Positions 43,523 through 53,002 of a stretch of DNA of 64,000 nt are shown here, piece by piece (within the stretch, counting starts at the first letter, position 1; each line of letters begins with the position of its first letter). Where the stretch lies: contig NZ_CP036263.1 of the NCBI RefSeq assembly GCF_007741515.1, forward strand, positions 1,922,001 through 1,986,000, read 5' to 3'. The translations under genes were made by a program, and so were the position numbers. Below the pieces are notes generated by a model that ran no database searches, was not told the origin of the DNA, and saw only the letters and a program-made list of their open reading frames with translations. This DNA is from Adhaeretor mobilis. Lineage in GTDB: Bacteria > Planctomycetota > Planctomycetia > Pirellulales > Lacipirellulaceae.

Positions 43523-44787
43523 ATCACCTAAGACAAGTTACCAACAGGTTCCTAAGACAGCACCCATTCTTGCTTGGGTACCTTGTTTTTCTGCTCTTGG
43601 TTATTGTCGTGGAGACATTCTGTGCCCACGTCGTCACACAATGGTACGGAGTTCCTTGGACAGGCGGCTACCTAGTTGCCTACCGTTTCTTTCTTCTGCT
43701 CGGATTTTTCTTCTTGGGAATCAGTCGTGCGGTCCAAGGGAATCCAGCCTACCAAGACGAGTATCGCCAGTGGCTGTTGACGACTCCCTGGAGTCCCGAG
43801 AAACCCTTGCCACTTGGTCCGGTCCGCTTGACGGTACTCGACCTCGTGTTGTTGCTCGTTGGTACTGTGGTCAGGCCTGTGGATAGTGCACCTTGGGCGG
43901 TCGCGCTGGCGTTTCTGGGCACCTATTCTGGTGTGCTCATTGCGACCAACTATCGTAGCGGGCAAGACGGCGCGACTTTTTTCTGTATTACTACAGCATC
44001 GCTTTTGCCGTTGGCAATTTTTTACAGCATCACCGATTCGATCGATTGGCCAGTCTTTGCCCTACTTTTTGTGATCACTGCCGTTTGTCAGTGGGCTTGG
44101 CTGAGAACGCTAAACTCATTTCCTTGGGAAAACTTGCCGGGATGGAAATTCCAGTTCTTGGGATCAAAAACCAAGAGACCAGAGCGACGCGACAACCTGT
44201 GGCCTCGCGTTCATCCATGGGAAGAGTTTGACGTCCAGACGCAAGTCACTCCGAGACAAATCCTCTACCTCGCTTGCCTGTGGGGTTGGGTGGCAGCAAT
44301 GACTGTCTTCACAATCCAGGAAACGATAAAGTCTGCCGTTGGCGATTACAGCGAGGAAGAATTCGCACTAGTTGCCAGTTTGGCGTGGGGCATTCCGCTA
44401 GTGGCGGCGGTTACGCTCGCCTTGATGCGTTTTATTCGTTACCGACCGCATTGCTCGCCTCCGCTCAGCCTATGGGCTAGATTGCGTACGGGGCGCTGGC
44501 TGCTTTCTAAGCACGACCATGTTTATACTGCGCCCCTGGCAGTTCTACTTGGTGGACTAATGGGGGCAGGAGTGTTAGCACTGCTGCCATTTCACTTAGC
44601 TCTGGAGGCGTTTATTGGTACAGCTATACCGACTGCTCTCGCCTTCGGCCTGGGCCCGTCGCTCGCCGAGTGGCGGCTGACCGGTGGCTATCGCATGTCG
44701 GTCGCTCCGCCAACTGAAAACCGCACTCAGTGGGGCAAGGGAATCGAGCAACCAAGCAGACCTCCGATGAGCGTCCATTCGCAGTAG
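43519..44787 (+). CDS. ABC-type membrane permease-like protein
   Basis: A 422-residue protein with many hydrophobic segments (for example PFLLGYLVFLLLVIVVETFC, FFLLLGFFFLGISR, VLLGGLMGAGVLALLPFHLA). It overlaps the upstream ATPase gene by four bases and is therefore its likely membrane component. I cannot assign it to a specific permease family by sequence. Its soluble loops are modest and a C-terminal polar tail of about 30 residues follows the last helix. ABC-2 type export of a membrane or envelope component is a reasonable guess. Confidence 0.8.
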   Translation: MNHLRQVTNRFLRQHPFLLGYLVFLLLVIVVETFCAHVVTQWYGVPWTGGYLVAYRFFLLLGFFFLGISRAVQGNPAYQDEYRQWLLTTPWSPEKPLPLGPVRLTVLDLVLLLVGTVVRPVDSAPWAVALAFLGTYSGVLIATNYRSGQDGATFFCITTASLLPLAIFYSITDSIDWPVFALLFVITAVCQWAWLRTLNSFPWENLPGWKFQFLGSKTKRPERRDNLWPRVHPWEEFDVQTQVTPRQILYLACLWGWVAAMTVFTIQETIKSAVGDYSEEEFALVASLAWGIPLVAAVTLALMRFIRYRPHCSPPLSLWARLRTGRWLLSKHDHVYTAPLAVLLGGLMGAGVLALLPFHLALEAFIGTAIPTALAFGLGPSLAEWRLTGGYRMSVAPPTENRTQWGKGIEQPSRPPMSVHSQ

Positions 44788-45031
44788 AGATTGGCCACCT
44801 AGGATGCCGCCTGATGACGGTCGGTGCTATGGATTCGCTGTGGACCAGCGAAGTTCTCACCCTCAGGGACGGTCCTTGTGAGCCTGCGCTGGCGATTTCT
44901 AATCCGGTCAAGCAGGTTGTAACACTTACGCCGCCCACTACGGACTCTCTCCTCTCGCTCAGTAAGCTACGTTTTTACTGTGCCTCCCTGCGCATTTTGC
45001 GCTAAGGCTGCAATGACCAACGAGCTTGCAA

Positions 45032-45562
45032 ATGAATCCATCGAGTCTTGTATCAAGAGCTCAGCGCTCAAGTACCCGTCAAATAGATCGCCAGGGATTT
45101 ACGTTGGTCGAATTAGCGATGGTCCTGCTGGTCATGGGTATCCTTGTCGCTGTGGCAGCTCCGAAGTACTGGACAGCGATCACCCAATATAGTTGCGACT
45201 TAGCGGCCAAGGAAATGGAAGCGGATCTCGCTTATGCCGCTGGTGTCGCCCAGCACACAAGCCAACCCGTTACTGTACAGTTCAACACCGCCAACCATAG
45301 GTACCGAATCCTCGGCGTCGACGATCACGATCACCCTGGGCAAGTTTTTGAGAGGAACCTCTCCACCGGCTCTGCCGGGGGCGTCACGCTGCTCTCGGCT
45401 GATTTCGCGGGGACCCAGGAAGTGACTTTCGACATCCACGGCCGGCCCGATTCCGCCGGTGTCGTAGTGTTGGAAGCTTCTTCAGAGCAACGCACTATCA
45501 GTGTGGATGTTACGGGCAGATCGGTTTCAGCGGTGACCGCAACTTATAATACCGGACCTTAA
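45032..45562 (+). CDS. GspH/FimT-like pseudopilin
   Basis: A 176-residue prepilin. After a short basic leader comes the cleavage and methylation site RQGFTLVELAMVLLVMGILV (cleaved after Gly by a prepilin peptidase), then a single helix and a beta-domain. The length and DLAAKEMEADLAYAAGVAQHTSQPVTVQF point to the GspH/FimT group, found in type II secretion and type IV pilus-like machines. ATG 45032 is preferred to TTG 45026. It is the first of four minor-pseudopilin-like genes on this strand. Confidence 0.88.
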   Translation: MNPSSLVSRAQRSSTRQIDRQGFTLVELAMVLLVMGILVAVAAPKYWTAITQYSCDLAAKEMEADLAYAAGVAQHTSQPVTVQFNTANHRYRILGVDDHDHPGQVFERNLSTGSAGGVTLLSADFAGTQEVTFDIHGRPDSAGVVVLEASSEQRTISVDVTGRSVSAVTATYNTGP

Positions 45563-45618
45563 AAGGGTTTTCTTGTAGCTGCTTCGCTGAAGGTAACAAA
45601 GACTGTTCCGAGAACACC

Positions 45619-46047
45619 ATGATATCACGTACTCCAGCACGACGCGGCTACACGCTAGTTGAGCTCATGCTCAGCTCGGCGATTACCGCCGCGTTGACAG
45701 GTGGGTTGGCGTCTTCGCTATACATCGCTTCCCAGTCTTTAGACGTGGCCGATGGCGAGTGGCAAGATACACGCGAGGCGCATCGCGTGCTCGCGACACT
45801 GAATCGCGATGTGCAGTCGGCACTGTCGTTTTCTGAATTGACGTCTACTTCTGTCACGATGGAAGTCCCCGATCGCGACGGTGATGACGCAGCGGAAACC
45901 ATTCGCTACTCCTGGAGTGGCACGGTTGGCGATCCGCTCACGTATCAATTCAATGGCGGAACCGTGCAGACCGTTGCTGGAGATGTGCAGTCGTTTTCCT
46001 TGGAATGGGTCTCCAGGTTGATCGAAGGAGTGACACGTGGGTCTTAG
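45619..46047 (+). CDS. Minor pseudopilin (GspJ/PilW-like)
   Basis: A 142-residue prepilin with RRGYTLVELMLSSAITAALT, the cleavage site and membrane helix, followed by a compact beta-domain (AHRVLATLNRDVQSALSFSEL). This start of the soluble domain resembles GspJ/PilW-type minor pseudopilins. The C-terminal end overlaps the next gene by 11 bases. It is short for GspJ (usually about 200). Confidence 0.8.
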   Translation: MISRTPARRGYTLVELMLSSAITAALTGGLASSLYIASQSLDVADGEWQDTREAHRVLATLNRDVQSALSFSELTSTSVTMEVPDRDGDDAAETIRYSWSGTVGDPLTYQFNGGTVQTVAGDVQSFSLEWVSRLIEGVTRGS

Positions 46048-46696
46048 AAGTTTACTCGTAGCTAGTGCGCGGCATCCTCAGCGCCGCGCTTTCACCATGG
46101 TCGAAACCGTTATTTGCTCATTGCTGGTGGGAGTTGTGATTACTGGGGCTTTGGCTTCGCTAGGGGCCTCAGTGCGGACCCAAGTGGAGATGACCAGTCT
46201 GATTGATGGTCCGCTTCTGGTGGATCAGCTTCTGGCCGAAATTATGGCGCTTCCCTACAACGACCCAGAGAACAACGGGAATTCTCTTGGCACGAACGCT
46301 GGGGAGAACGAAACGGACCGTACCACCTTCGACGATGTCGATGACTACGACGGCTGGTCGGCCAGTCCCGCACAGAACCACGATGGCACGGCTATGGTGA
46401 CTTACTCAGGCTGGTCGCGTAGCGTGGACGTGGCATGGGCCGCGCGAACTAATGGTGGTGTATGGGGATTTTACGATACCGGACTCAAGCGAATTCGCGT
46501 CACCGTGACTGCCCCGGACGGTACCAGTACCGAGCGACTTGCCTATCGCTCAGAGGATGGTTCCCTGGAGCAGAAACCCGCGGTTGATCGCACAGCGGTT
46601 ACTCAATTACAAGGCAAACTTCAAATAGGCAGTGGTAGTGCTGCTCAATGGACCACGAACCTCCTGAACCACGCGGAGGATCCCAATGCGAGCTAG
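46037..46696 (+). CDS. Minor pseudopilin (GspI/PilV-like)
   Basis: A 219-residue prepilin starting at GTG 46037 inside the end of the previous gene. RRAFTMVETVICSLLVGVVITGALA is the processing site and helix; Met replaces the more common Leu after Thr. The soluble part has acidic, Ca-binding-like stretches (DPENNGNSLGTNAGENE). The overlapping start and end (11 bases each side) imply co-translation with both neighbours. Confidence 0.8.
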   Translation: MGLRSLLVASARHPQRRAFTMVETVICSLLVGVVITGALASLGASVRTQVEMTSLIDGPLLVDQLLAEIMALPYNDPENNGNSLGTNAGENETDRTTFDDVDDYDGWSASPAQNHDGTAMVTYSGWSRSVDVAWAARTNGGVWGFYDTGLKRIRVTVTAPDGTSTERLAYRSEDGSLEQKPAVDRTAVTQLQGKLQIGSGSAAQWTTNLLNHAEDPNAS

Positions 46697-47666
46697 GTGG
46701 ATATCCCGCAGGATGCGTCGGGGATCAGCATACATCTCCGTCGCCGGCGTAGCGATGCTGGTTTCAATGATCAGTCTGACCTCCATGCATTTGTCGCGTT
46801 TGGAGCTTCGTGAATCCGTATCTCGCAGCGACATGGCCTATGCGAAGTGTTTAGCTCAATCGAGTGTCGAATTCGCTTTGGGTCGAATGAGTTATTATAG
46901 CAACTGGAGAACTCGCTACGCACACGATGAGACGATCAGCGTAAGTCCTCCCGACTCCGACGCAACCCTGAGCTATCGGTTGCTGGACGAGGACGGGGAT
47001 CTGGCTGATGATGTTGATGATCCCGTCGAAATTCAGGGGATTGGTCGCTTCGGAACGGCAACCTACCTCCACAGTGTGACATGTGCGAATCGTAACACTC
47101 AGACGAAAAACTTGGGGCCGCAGGAAGTGAAAAGCTACGATGAAGGTTACAGCACCAGCGCGCCAATCAGCAATAGCAACTATCTTGGACAGTACTTCAA
47201 GCCAGTACTTCCTCCTGATGCATTAGATTGGAGAGTGAGTAGCGTCGAAGTTTATGCCGGCAATCAAAGCTTGGCGATTAGAGTGCTAGGAGTGAAACTC
47301 TATGCAGCTGATTCGAGCGGCATGCCTACTGAACAACTCGATTCGGACAATGTGGTTCTCGTTGCGTTGACGGGCCACGCGTGGCGCACCGCGACATTTG
47401 AGAATCACTCAGGGCTCGATCCCGAGGGCGGCTATTGTATCGGTCTGGAAGGAGACTCTGGGAATACAGCGGCTGACATTCGCTACCATACCTCCGTCTC
47501 GCAAACAAACGCCCACCTTCTGCGCGGGGGCAATAATGTTTGGTGGTCAAGCGAACCCACCCAATCGTTATTGTATCGGGTGTACGGCGAGTACACGACC
47601 ATTGATGGCGATGTCAATGAATTCCAGATCGAACCTGGCAGCTGGAAGCGCGTCGCTGCACCTTAG
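46686..47666 (+). CDS. PilX/GspK-like membrane protein with added beta-domain
   Basis: A 326-residue protein beginning MRARWISRRMRRGSAYISVA, a basic leader and membrane helix of the PilX/GspK type without the Gly-Phe-Thr processing site. The region about 140-300 (GQYFKPVLPPDALDWRVSSVEVYAG, LGVKLYAADSSGMPTEQL, WRTATFENHSGLDPEGGYCIGLEGD) resembles a jelly-roll choice-of-anchor domain, suggesting surface or glycan contact. It overlaps the previous gene by 11 bases and closes the pseudopilin group. Confidence 0.75.
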   Translation: MRARWISRRMRRGSAYISVAGVAMLVSMISLTSMHLSRLELRESVSRSDMAYAKCLAQSSVEFALGRMSYYSNWRTRYAHDETISVSPPDSDATLSYRLLDEDGDLADDVDDPVEIQGIGRFGTATYLHSVTCANRNTQTKNLGPQEVKSYDEGYSTSAPISNSNYLGQYFKPVLPPDALDWRVSSVEVYAGNQSLAIRVLGVKLYAADSSGMPTEQLDSDNVVLVALTGHAWRTATFENHSGLDPEGGYCIGLEGDSGNTAADIRYHTSVSQTNAHLLRGGNNVWWSSEPTQSLLYRVYGEYTTIDGDVNEFQIEPGSWKRVAAP

Positions 47667-47809
47667 AGGTGTCGATTGCTCTGTTCGCCTGCCCGCATGC
47701 TAGTAGTTTGCGACACTGAATCTACAGCTCGCAAGGTAGCCTATTTGCCCCTTCTTCGTATATGTTAGTAGCAACTGACTACTAGGTTCTTTCACGGAGA
47801 CGTGTGTCA

Positions 47810-48784
47810 ATGAAATCGCTAATTGTCGCTATCTGTTTGCTCGGATCTCTCTTGGCAATGCCCTCCCGAGCAGCCGAGCCCCTCAAAGCACTGATCATCG
47901 ATGGCCAAAACAATCACGAAATGTGGCCCAAGACCACATTCATGATGAAAAGGTACCTAGAGGATACGGGGCTATTCGAAGTGGACATCGAGCGCACGAA
48001 GTTTACTTGGAAGGGCGAGTCGCAATTGCCGGACTATCCGTTGGAGGGCATCGAAACACAGGTGGTCGGCAAGCCGAGGACCGACCCTGATTTTTCGCCT
48101 ACGTTTTCCGACTACGATGTCGTCATATCCAACTTCGGCTACAACGCTGCGCCGTGGCCTGAAGAGACGAAGAACAATTTCGAGGAATACGTGCGCACAG
48201 GCGGCGGCTTTGTGGTGGTGCACGCGGCCGATAATTCCTTTGGCGATTGGACCGAGTTCAACCAGATGATCGGGCTGGGAGGCTGGGGCGGCCGCACCGA
48301 GAAGACAGGCCCCTATGTGTACTACAACGACGAAGATGAAATCGTCCGCAACACTGACCCGGGTAAAGGTGGCAACCACGGACCGCAGCATGAGTTCGAA
48401 CTCGTCACGCGAGTCGAAGATCACCCTATCACCAGCGGCATGCCCAAGCGTTGGCTACACACCAAGGACGAGCTCTACGAACGCCTGCGCGGTCCGGCCG
48501 AGAACATGACGATCCTCGCAACCGCCTACGCGCATCCCAAAAAGAGAGGCAGCGGTCGCCACGAGCCCATGCTCATAACCATCGACTATTATAAGGGACG
48601 CATCTTCCACACGCCCTTGGGTCACGCGGATTACTCCATGGAGTGCGTTGGCTTTATCACCAGCCTACAACGCGGCACCGAATGGGCCGCCACAGGTAAA
48701 GTCACACAAGAAATCCCTGAGGACTTCCCCAACGAGGAAAAATCCAGCGGGAGGAAGTACGAGCGGGAAGCCGTGTCGCAGTGA
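47810..48784 (+). CDS. ThuA-domain protein, exported
   Basis: A 324-residue protein with a signal peptide (LIVAICLLGSLLAMPSRAAEP) and the ThuA fold (glutamine amidotransferase-like): LIIDGQNNHEMWPKT near the start, YDVVISNFGYNAAPWPEETK, FVVVHAADNSF, HGPQHEFELV, MPKRWLHTKDELYERLRGP and GHADYSMECVGF. ThuA proteins are tied to sugar utilisation. ATG 47810 is preferred over GTG 47804 because GGAGA ends nine bases before it. The closely following gene is on the other strand. Confidence 0.9.
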   Translation: MKSLIVAICLLGSLLAMPSRAAEPLKALIIDGQNNHEMWPKTTFMMKRYLEDTGLFEVDIERTKFTWKGESQLPDYPLEGIETQVVGKPRTDPDFSPTFSDYDVVISNFGYNAAPWPEETKNNFEEYVRTGGGFVVVHAADNSFGDWTEFNQMIGLGGWGGRTEKTGPYVYYNDEDEIVRNTDPGKGGNHGPQHEFELVTRVEDHPITSGMPKRWLHTKDELYERLRGPAENMTILATAYAHPKKRGSGRHEPMLITIDYYKGRIFHTPLGHADYSMECVGFITSLQRGTEWAATGKVTQEIPEDFPNEEKSSGRKYEREAVSQ

Positions 48785-48808
48785 TCGGTCGGTGACTTCA
48801 GCTTCGCT

Positions 48809-49321
48809 TTAGTGATCCTCGTGCTCGTCGTGATCATGCTTGATTTCGCCACGATATTGCTTGCCTTTTATCGTGAGCACGAGCGTAGCTTCGCGGCTTT
48901 CAAGATCCTCGGCCAGATGCACGTCTGAGGATTCAAATCTCGAGGAAGTTTCGGCAGGGTCGGTCGTGTCTGCATTGGCTGTTAGTGTGAATTGCTCTGC
49001 TTCGCCGTCGTGGCTCAGGTTGACGGTGACCTCGCTCGCCTCAATCGCGACGGATTCTTTGGCGGTAGAATCTAATACATAGATCGTGATGCTGCCTGCA
49101 ATCTCGTCGTGGATCAGCTCGGCATGGTACTCCTCGTTACCCAACTCGATCAGTTCGCCCTGATGAGGCCCTTCGGTGGGATGCGCATCAACCACGCCAG
49201 CGCCACCATTACCCGTATCTTCTCCGCCAGGGCTTGCGTCTTCGCCGGAACAGCCAGCCAGGATCAGTAGTGCGAGGCTCAAACTCGCGGATAAGCCAAT
49301 AGTTGTCGCGTGTGTTTTCAT
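48809..49321 (-). CDS. Putative lipoprotein of heavy-metal efflux cluster
   Basis: A 170-residue protein. The signal LSLALLILAGCSGED has a lipobox (LAGC), so it is probably lipid-anchored. GAGGAGAC close upstream sets the start at 49321 rather than further upstream. A His-containing segment (HPTEGPHQGELIELGNEEYHAELIH) is followed by beta-rich residues and a tail ending HDHDEHEDH, suitable for binding metal ions. It is last in the six-gene minus-strand efflux cluster. I do not recognise a named family. Confidence 0.75.
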   Translation of the reverse strand: MKTHATTIGLSASLSLALLILAGCSGEDASPGGEDTGNGGAGVVDAHPTEGPHQGELIELGNEEYHAELIHDEIAGSITIYVLDSTAKESVAIEASEVTVNLSHDGEAEQFTLTANADTTDPAETSSRFESSDVHLAEDLESREATLVLTIKGKQYRGEIKHDHDEHEDH

Positions 49322-49399
49322 CGTTCGTCTCCTCATCGATTTAATAGAATTGCCACAGGGGCGTAGGAATATTTCCACTCCATCGGGTTGCATCATAGG

Positions 49400-52300
49400 T
49401 CAGGCAATCGCACTCTCCGCGACGAGTTCGACTCGTGCGCTGCCCCGTTCAAGCGCTCGTTGCGCGGAAGCCATACCTAGTTGCCAGAACAGGGCAGGGC
49501 GGACAAGAAACTCCAGCAAGGTACTCGTCACGAGCCCGCCGATAATGACCGTTGCGACGGGATAAAGAATCTCTTTGCCCGGCTCGCCCGCGGCCATAGC
49601 TAAAGGCACGAGCCCGATACCTGAAGTCAGCGCCGTCATTAGTACTGGTGCGAGTCGATCCTTGCCGGCCCGCACGATCATGTCGCTCGTCCACTGCTCT
49701 CCTTCGTGCTTTACGAGATGGAGGTAATGGTTGATAAGCAGGATTCCGTTACGCGAAGCGATACCACATAGCGAGATGAACCCGACCATACTGGCCACGG
49801 TGAGCGTTTGGTTGGTGAGATAGAGCGACGCCACGCTTCCGATGAATGCCATGGGCAGTGCCACCATCACCTGGAGGGCAAGATTCGCCGAGCCGAACAT
49901 CTTGAAGAGTACTAGGAACATACCCACTAGCGAAATGGTAAATAGAATCGCAATCGCGCGAGATGCCGACTGCTGACTCTCAAATTGCCCGCTAAACTCA
50001 ATAAAGTAGCCAGTTGGCAGTTCTTCGCGCACCCGCGTTAATCGCGTCTTGATGTCGCCCACGACATCCACGAGTCCTCGACCCGATACATTGCATTGCA
50101 CCACGATGCGGCGGCTGACTTGCTCGCGATTGACCGTGTTAGGACCGCCTGCCTTGTAAATGCGAGCGACGTCTTCTAGCTTCACGCTGCCACCGTCGGG
50201 CAAGTCGATGCGCAGGCGTTTGAGGGCTGCCATATCTTCGCGGAACTCCTCCTCCAGTCGCACCAACAGATCGAAGGAACGTTGCCCGTGAAGGACCTGC
50301 GAAACGACTTCGCCTTGCATGGCTGTTTCGACGAATTCATTCACATCGCTGCGCCTCAGACCGAAAGTCTTGAGCTTCGCTCCATCGGCCTCAATGCGAA
50401 GCTGGGGCACGATGGTTTGCTGTTCGACTTGCAGATCACGGATGCCGGGAATGTCTGCAATTGTGTTCTTGATTCCCTCAGCCTGACGGCGCAATTCGTC
50501 TAGGTCTTCGCCAAACAGTTTGATTGCAACCTGTGCCTTCACGCCCGAAAGCATGTGCGATATCAAGTGCGCAAGCGGCTGCTCGACCGAGGTGACAATG
50601 CCTGGAATGTCTGCCAGCGCTTCGCTGATCTCTTCGAGTACTTCTTCGCGAGATCGCTCGCTGTGGGGGTCGACGGTCGCGATAAATTCTGACACGTTCA
50701 CGCCCTCGGCATGTTCATCGAGCTCGGCTCGTCCGGTCTTGCGAACGAAGGCGACCAAATCGTCAATTTGTGCGAGGCGCTTCTCGACTCGGGCTGCCAC
50801 TTGGTTGGAAGTTTCCAGCGAAGTCCCCGGAGGGAGCAGCACATTGATCTGCACAGCACCTTCATTAAACGGTGGCAGGAAGTCATTCTCCAGCTGCAGC
50901 AACGCCCACCCAGCCACTGCGACAGCCAAGGCGGCAGCGGCAAGGATTGGCCACGCTACTCGCAGGCTTATGCGAATCGCAACCTCGGCGATGCGTTTCA
51001 AGCCGCGTAGGAGCAGGCTGTCGCGTTCTTCATGGCCCTCTCCTTTGCGGTTGAGTAACCAGTAGCTCAGCACGGGAGTCACGGTGAGTGACACCAGTAG
51101 GGACGAGGCGATGGACACCAGATAGGAAATGCCCAGCGGCGTGAACAGCCGGCCTTCCATGCCTGAAAGCGCAAATAGCGGGATAAATACAATCATGACG
51201 ATCAGTGTGCCGAAGACAATCGAGTTCCGTATCTCAACGCTTGCTTGGTACACAACCAGTAGCGGGTGCTTCGGGCTCTTGCTTAGCCGATTCTCACGCA
51301 GCCGGCGAAAGATGTTTTCTACATCCACGATCGCGTCATCCACTAGCTCGCCGATAGCAACCGCCAGGCCGCCGAGGGTCATCGTGTTCACCGAGAGCCC
51401 GAACGCAGCAAAGACGAGCGCCGTGATCGCTATCGACAGCGGAATTGCGGTGAGGGTGATCAGCGTCGTGCGCAGATTCATCAGGAACAGAAACAAGATA
51501 ATCACCACCAGCACGGCACCGTCGCGAAGCGCTTCACTCACGTTGTCGATTGCCAGATCAATAAACTCCTTCTGCTGGTAGAGCTCGGGGTGGACGACGA
51601 CATCGCTTGGCAAGGCGGATCGCATCTCCTTGAGCGCGGCAGTCACTCGATTAGTGACGGTCCGCGTATCCGCTTCCGGCTGCTTGAGAATCGTGAGCAG
51701 TACCGATGGACCGCCGATCATCTCGCCTTGTTCGTTTCGTGCGAACGCGGAGCTATCTCCCCGTTTGACTTGGGCGCCTTCCTCAATGCGGGCAATTTGC
51801 GCAAGCGTGATCGATTGCCGATTCCGCTGCTTCACCACGATGTCGCCAATTTCCTGCGTGGTGCGGACGCGTCCCAGCGAACGGACGAGGAACTCATTGG
51901 GACCCTGCTCGTCAAGGTAGCCGCCAGCGGTGTTCTGGTTGCTGTCCGCAATCGCCTGCTTCACTTCATGTAGCGACACCCCAAACTGCTGTAAAAGATC
52001 GGGATCGACCAATACTTGGTACTGCTTGCGATCCCCTCCCATGACAATCACCTGAGACACGCCGGGAATTGTTAAAAGACGCTGTCGCACCGCCCAATCG
52101 GCGAGCGTGCGTAGCTCCATTGCAGATGTATCCCCTTCGGCCGTCATGCCGATGATCATAATTTGGCCCATGATCGAGGAGATTGGCATCAACTGAGGAG
52201 AGACGTCTTCGGGTAGTAGGTCGCTAGCAAGTGCCATGCGTTCGGCAACGACTTGCCGATCGTTATAGATGTCCGTGCCCCAGTCGAATTCCACGTAAAC

Positions 52301-52576
52301 CACTGAGAGCCCAATGCCGGAGGAACTTCGAACCGCTTGAACGCCGGTAGCTCCATTAAAAGCCGTTTCCAGCGGGAACGTCACGAGGGATTCAACTTCT
52401 TCAGGCGCCAGCCCGTGAGCTTCGGTCATGACCACAACGCGGGGCCGGTTGAGATTCGGAAACACGTCAATCGGCAACTGAGTCGCCTGCCACGCTCCAT
52501 ACCCAAGCAATGCCAGCGCAGCTGCCGCCACAAGTAGCCGGTTATAGAGCGCAAATCTGATAATGGCGTTGAGCAT
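49400..52576 (-). CDS. CusA/CzcA-family heavy-metal RND efflux pump
   Basis: A 1058-residue inner-membrane pump with the full RND plan: N-terminal helix and porter region (LPIDVFPNLNRPRVVVMTEA, VESLVTFPLETAFNGATGVQ), TM4 AIGELVDDAIVDVENIFRRL with paired acidic residues, then the second half ending in FISLCGIASRNGILLINHYLHL. Proton-driven heavy-metal efflux is established for this family, but Cu, Ag, Zn, Co or Ni cannot be told apart here. Partners lie upstream: the adaptor, an integral DUF3147 protein and a TolC-like protein. No Shine-Dalgarno is visible next to the start at 52576. Confidence 0.94.
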   Translation of the reverse strand: MLNAIIRFALYNRLLVAAAALALLGYGAWQATQLPIDVFPNLNRPRVVVMTEAHGLAPEEVESLVTFPLETAFNGATGVQAVRSSSGIGLSVVYVEFDWGTDIYNDRQVVAERMALASDLLPEDVSPQLMPISSIMGQIMIIGMTAEGDTSAMELRTLADWAVRQRLLTIPGVSQVIVMGGDRKQYQVLVDPDLLQQFGVSLHEVKQAIADSNQNTAGGYLDEQGPNEFLVRSLGRVRTTQEIGDIVVKQRNRQSITLAQIARIEEGAQVKRGDSSAFARNEQGEMIGGPSVLLTILKQPEADTRTVTNRVTAALKEMRSALPSDVVVHPELYQQKEFIDLAIDNVSEALRDGAVLVVIILFLFLMNLRTTLITLTAIPLSIAITALVFAAFGLSVNTMTLGGLAVAIGELVDDAIVDVENIFRRLRENRLSKSPKHPLLVVYQASVEIRNSIVFGTLIVMIVFIPLFALSGMEGRLFTPLGISYLVSIASSLLVSLTVTPVLSYWLLNRKGEGHEERDSLLLRGLKRIAEVAIRISLRVAWPILAAAALAVAVAGWALLQLENDFLPPFNEGAVQINVLLPPGTSLETSNQVAARVEKRLAQIDDLVAFVRKTGRAELDEHAEGVNVSEFIATVDPHSERSREEVLEEISEALADIPGIVTSVEQPLAHLISHMLSGVKAQVAIKLFGEDLDELRRQAEGIKNTIADIPGIRDLQVEQQTIVPQLRIEADGAKLKTFGLRRSDVNEFVETAMQGEVVSQVLHGQRSFDLLVRLEEEFREDMAALKRLRIDLPDGGSVKLEDVARIYKAGGPNTVNREQVSRRIVVQCNVSGRGLVDVVGDIKTRLTRVREELPTGYFIEFSGQFESQQSASRAIAILFTISLVGMFLVLFKMFGSANLALQVMVALPMAFIGSVASLYLTNQTLTVASMVGFISLCGIASRNGILLINHYLHLVKHEGEQWTSDMIVRAGKDRLAPVLMTALTSGIGLVPLAMAAGEPGKEILYPVATVIIGGLVTSTLLEFLVRPALFWQLGMASAQRALERGSARVELVAESAIA

Positions 52577-52581
52577 GGAGA

Positions 52582-52623
52582 GTCTAGAGTTGAGGGTCTA
52601 GAGACTAGGGTCTAGAGGTTGGT
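52582..52623. repeat. Three 14-base direct repeats before the pump gene
   Basis: GTCTAGAG starts at 52582, 52596 and 52610, a period of exactly 14, with a GG (or GT in the last) closing each unit. It is immediately upstream of the cusA-type start (minus strand) and downstream of the DUF3147 gene. Confidence 0.75.
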
Positions 52624-52639
52624 GGTTGGTGGCGTTCAA

Positions 52640-52990
52640 TTAAGTTGTGGCGGGTCCGAATCGCAGCCAAGCTCCAATCGTTGCGCTCGCTAGGACGATT
52701 CCCAACCCAAAGCAGGGCCAAAAACTAAGCCCGAGCTGCTTGCTAAATGCTAACGGCACGAAAAACGGCAATCCCAGCGGCACGAGAATTAACGTCTCTC
52801 GTGCAAGTCGTGAGATGGTCGCCAAGTCGCGATGTTCCACCCAAGTGAAACCGAACGCGAGTAAGCTAACGATGGGAAGACTCAACAACAGCGCTCCTAG
52901 TCGAGGCTGTTTCTGAGCCAGCGTGGAAGTTGCTGCGATGAGCACGGCCGATATAATGACTTTTGCAATCTGCCAGTACATAGTTTTCAA
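52640..52990 (-). CDS. DUF3147-type small membrane protein
   Basis: A 116-residue integral membrane protein with about four hydrophobic segments (VIISAVLIAATSTLAQ, LGALLLSLPIVSLLAFGFTW, LILVPLGLPFFVPLAFSK and FWPCFGLGIVLASATIGAWL). Its layout matches the DUF3147 family, whose function is unknown. It lies 12 bases after the adaptor gene in transcription direction and 63 before the pump gene, so it is probably part of the efflux operon. Confidence 0.8.
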   Translation of the reverse strand: MKTMYWQIAKVIISAVLIAATSTLAQKQPRLGALLLSLPIVSLLAFGFTWVEHRDLATISRLARETLILVPLGLPFFVPLAFSKQLGLSFWPCFGLGIVLASATIGAWLRFGPATT

Positions 52991-53002
52991 TCCCTCTAGG
53001 TC

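Noticed and set aside
44730..45005. 91-codon plus-strand frame before the first pseudopilin
   Set aside because: It overlaps the end of the permease gene and has no domain or signal.
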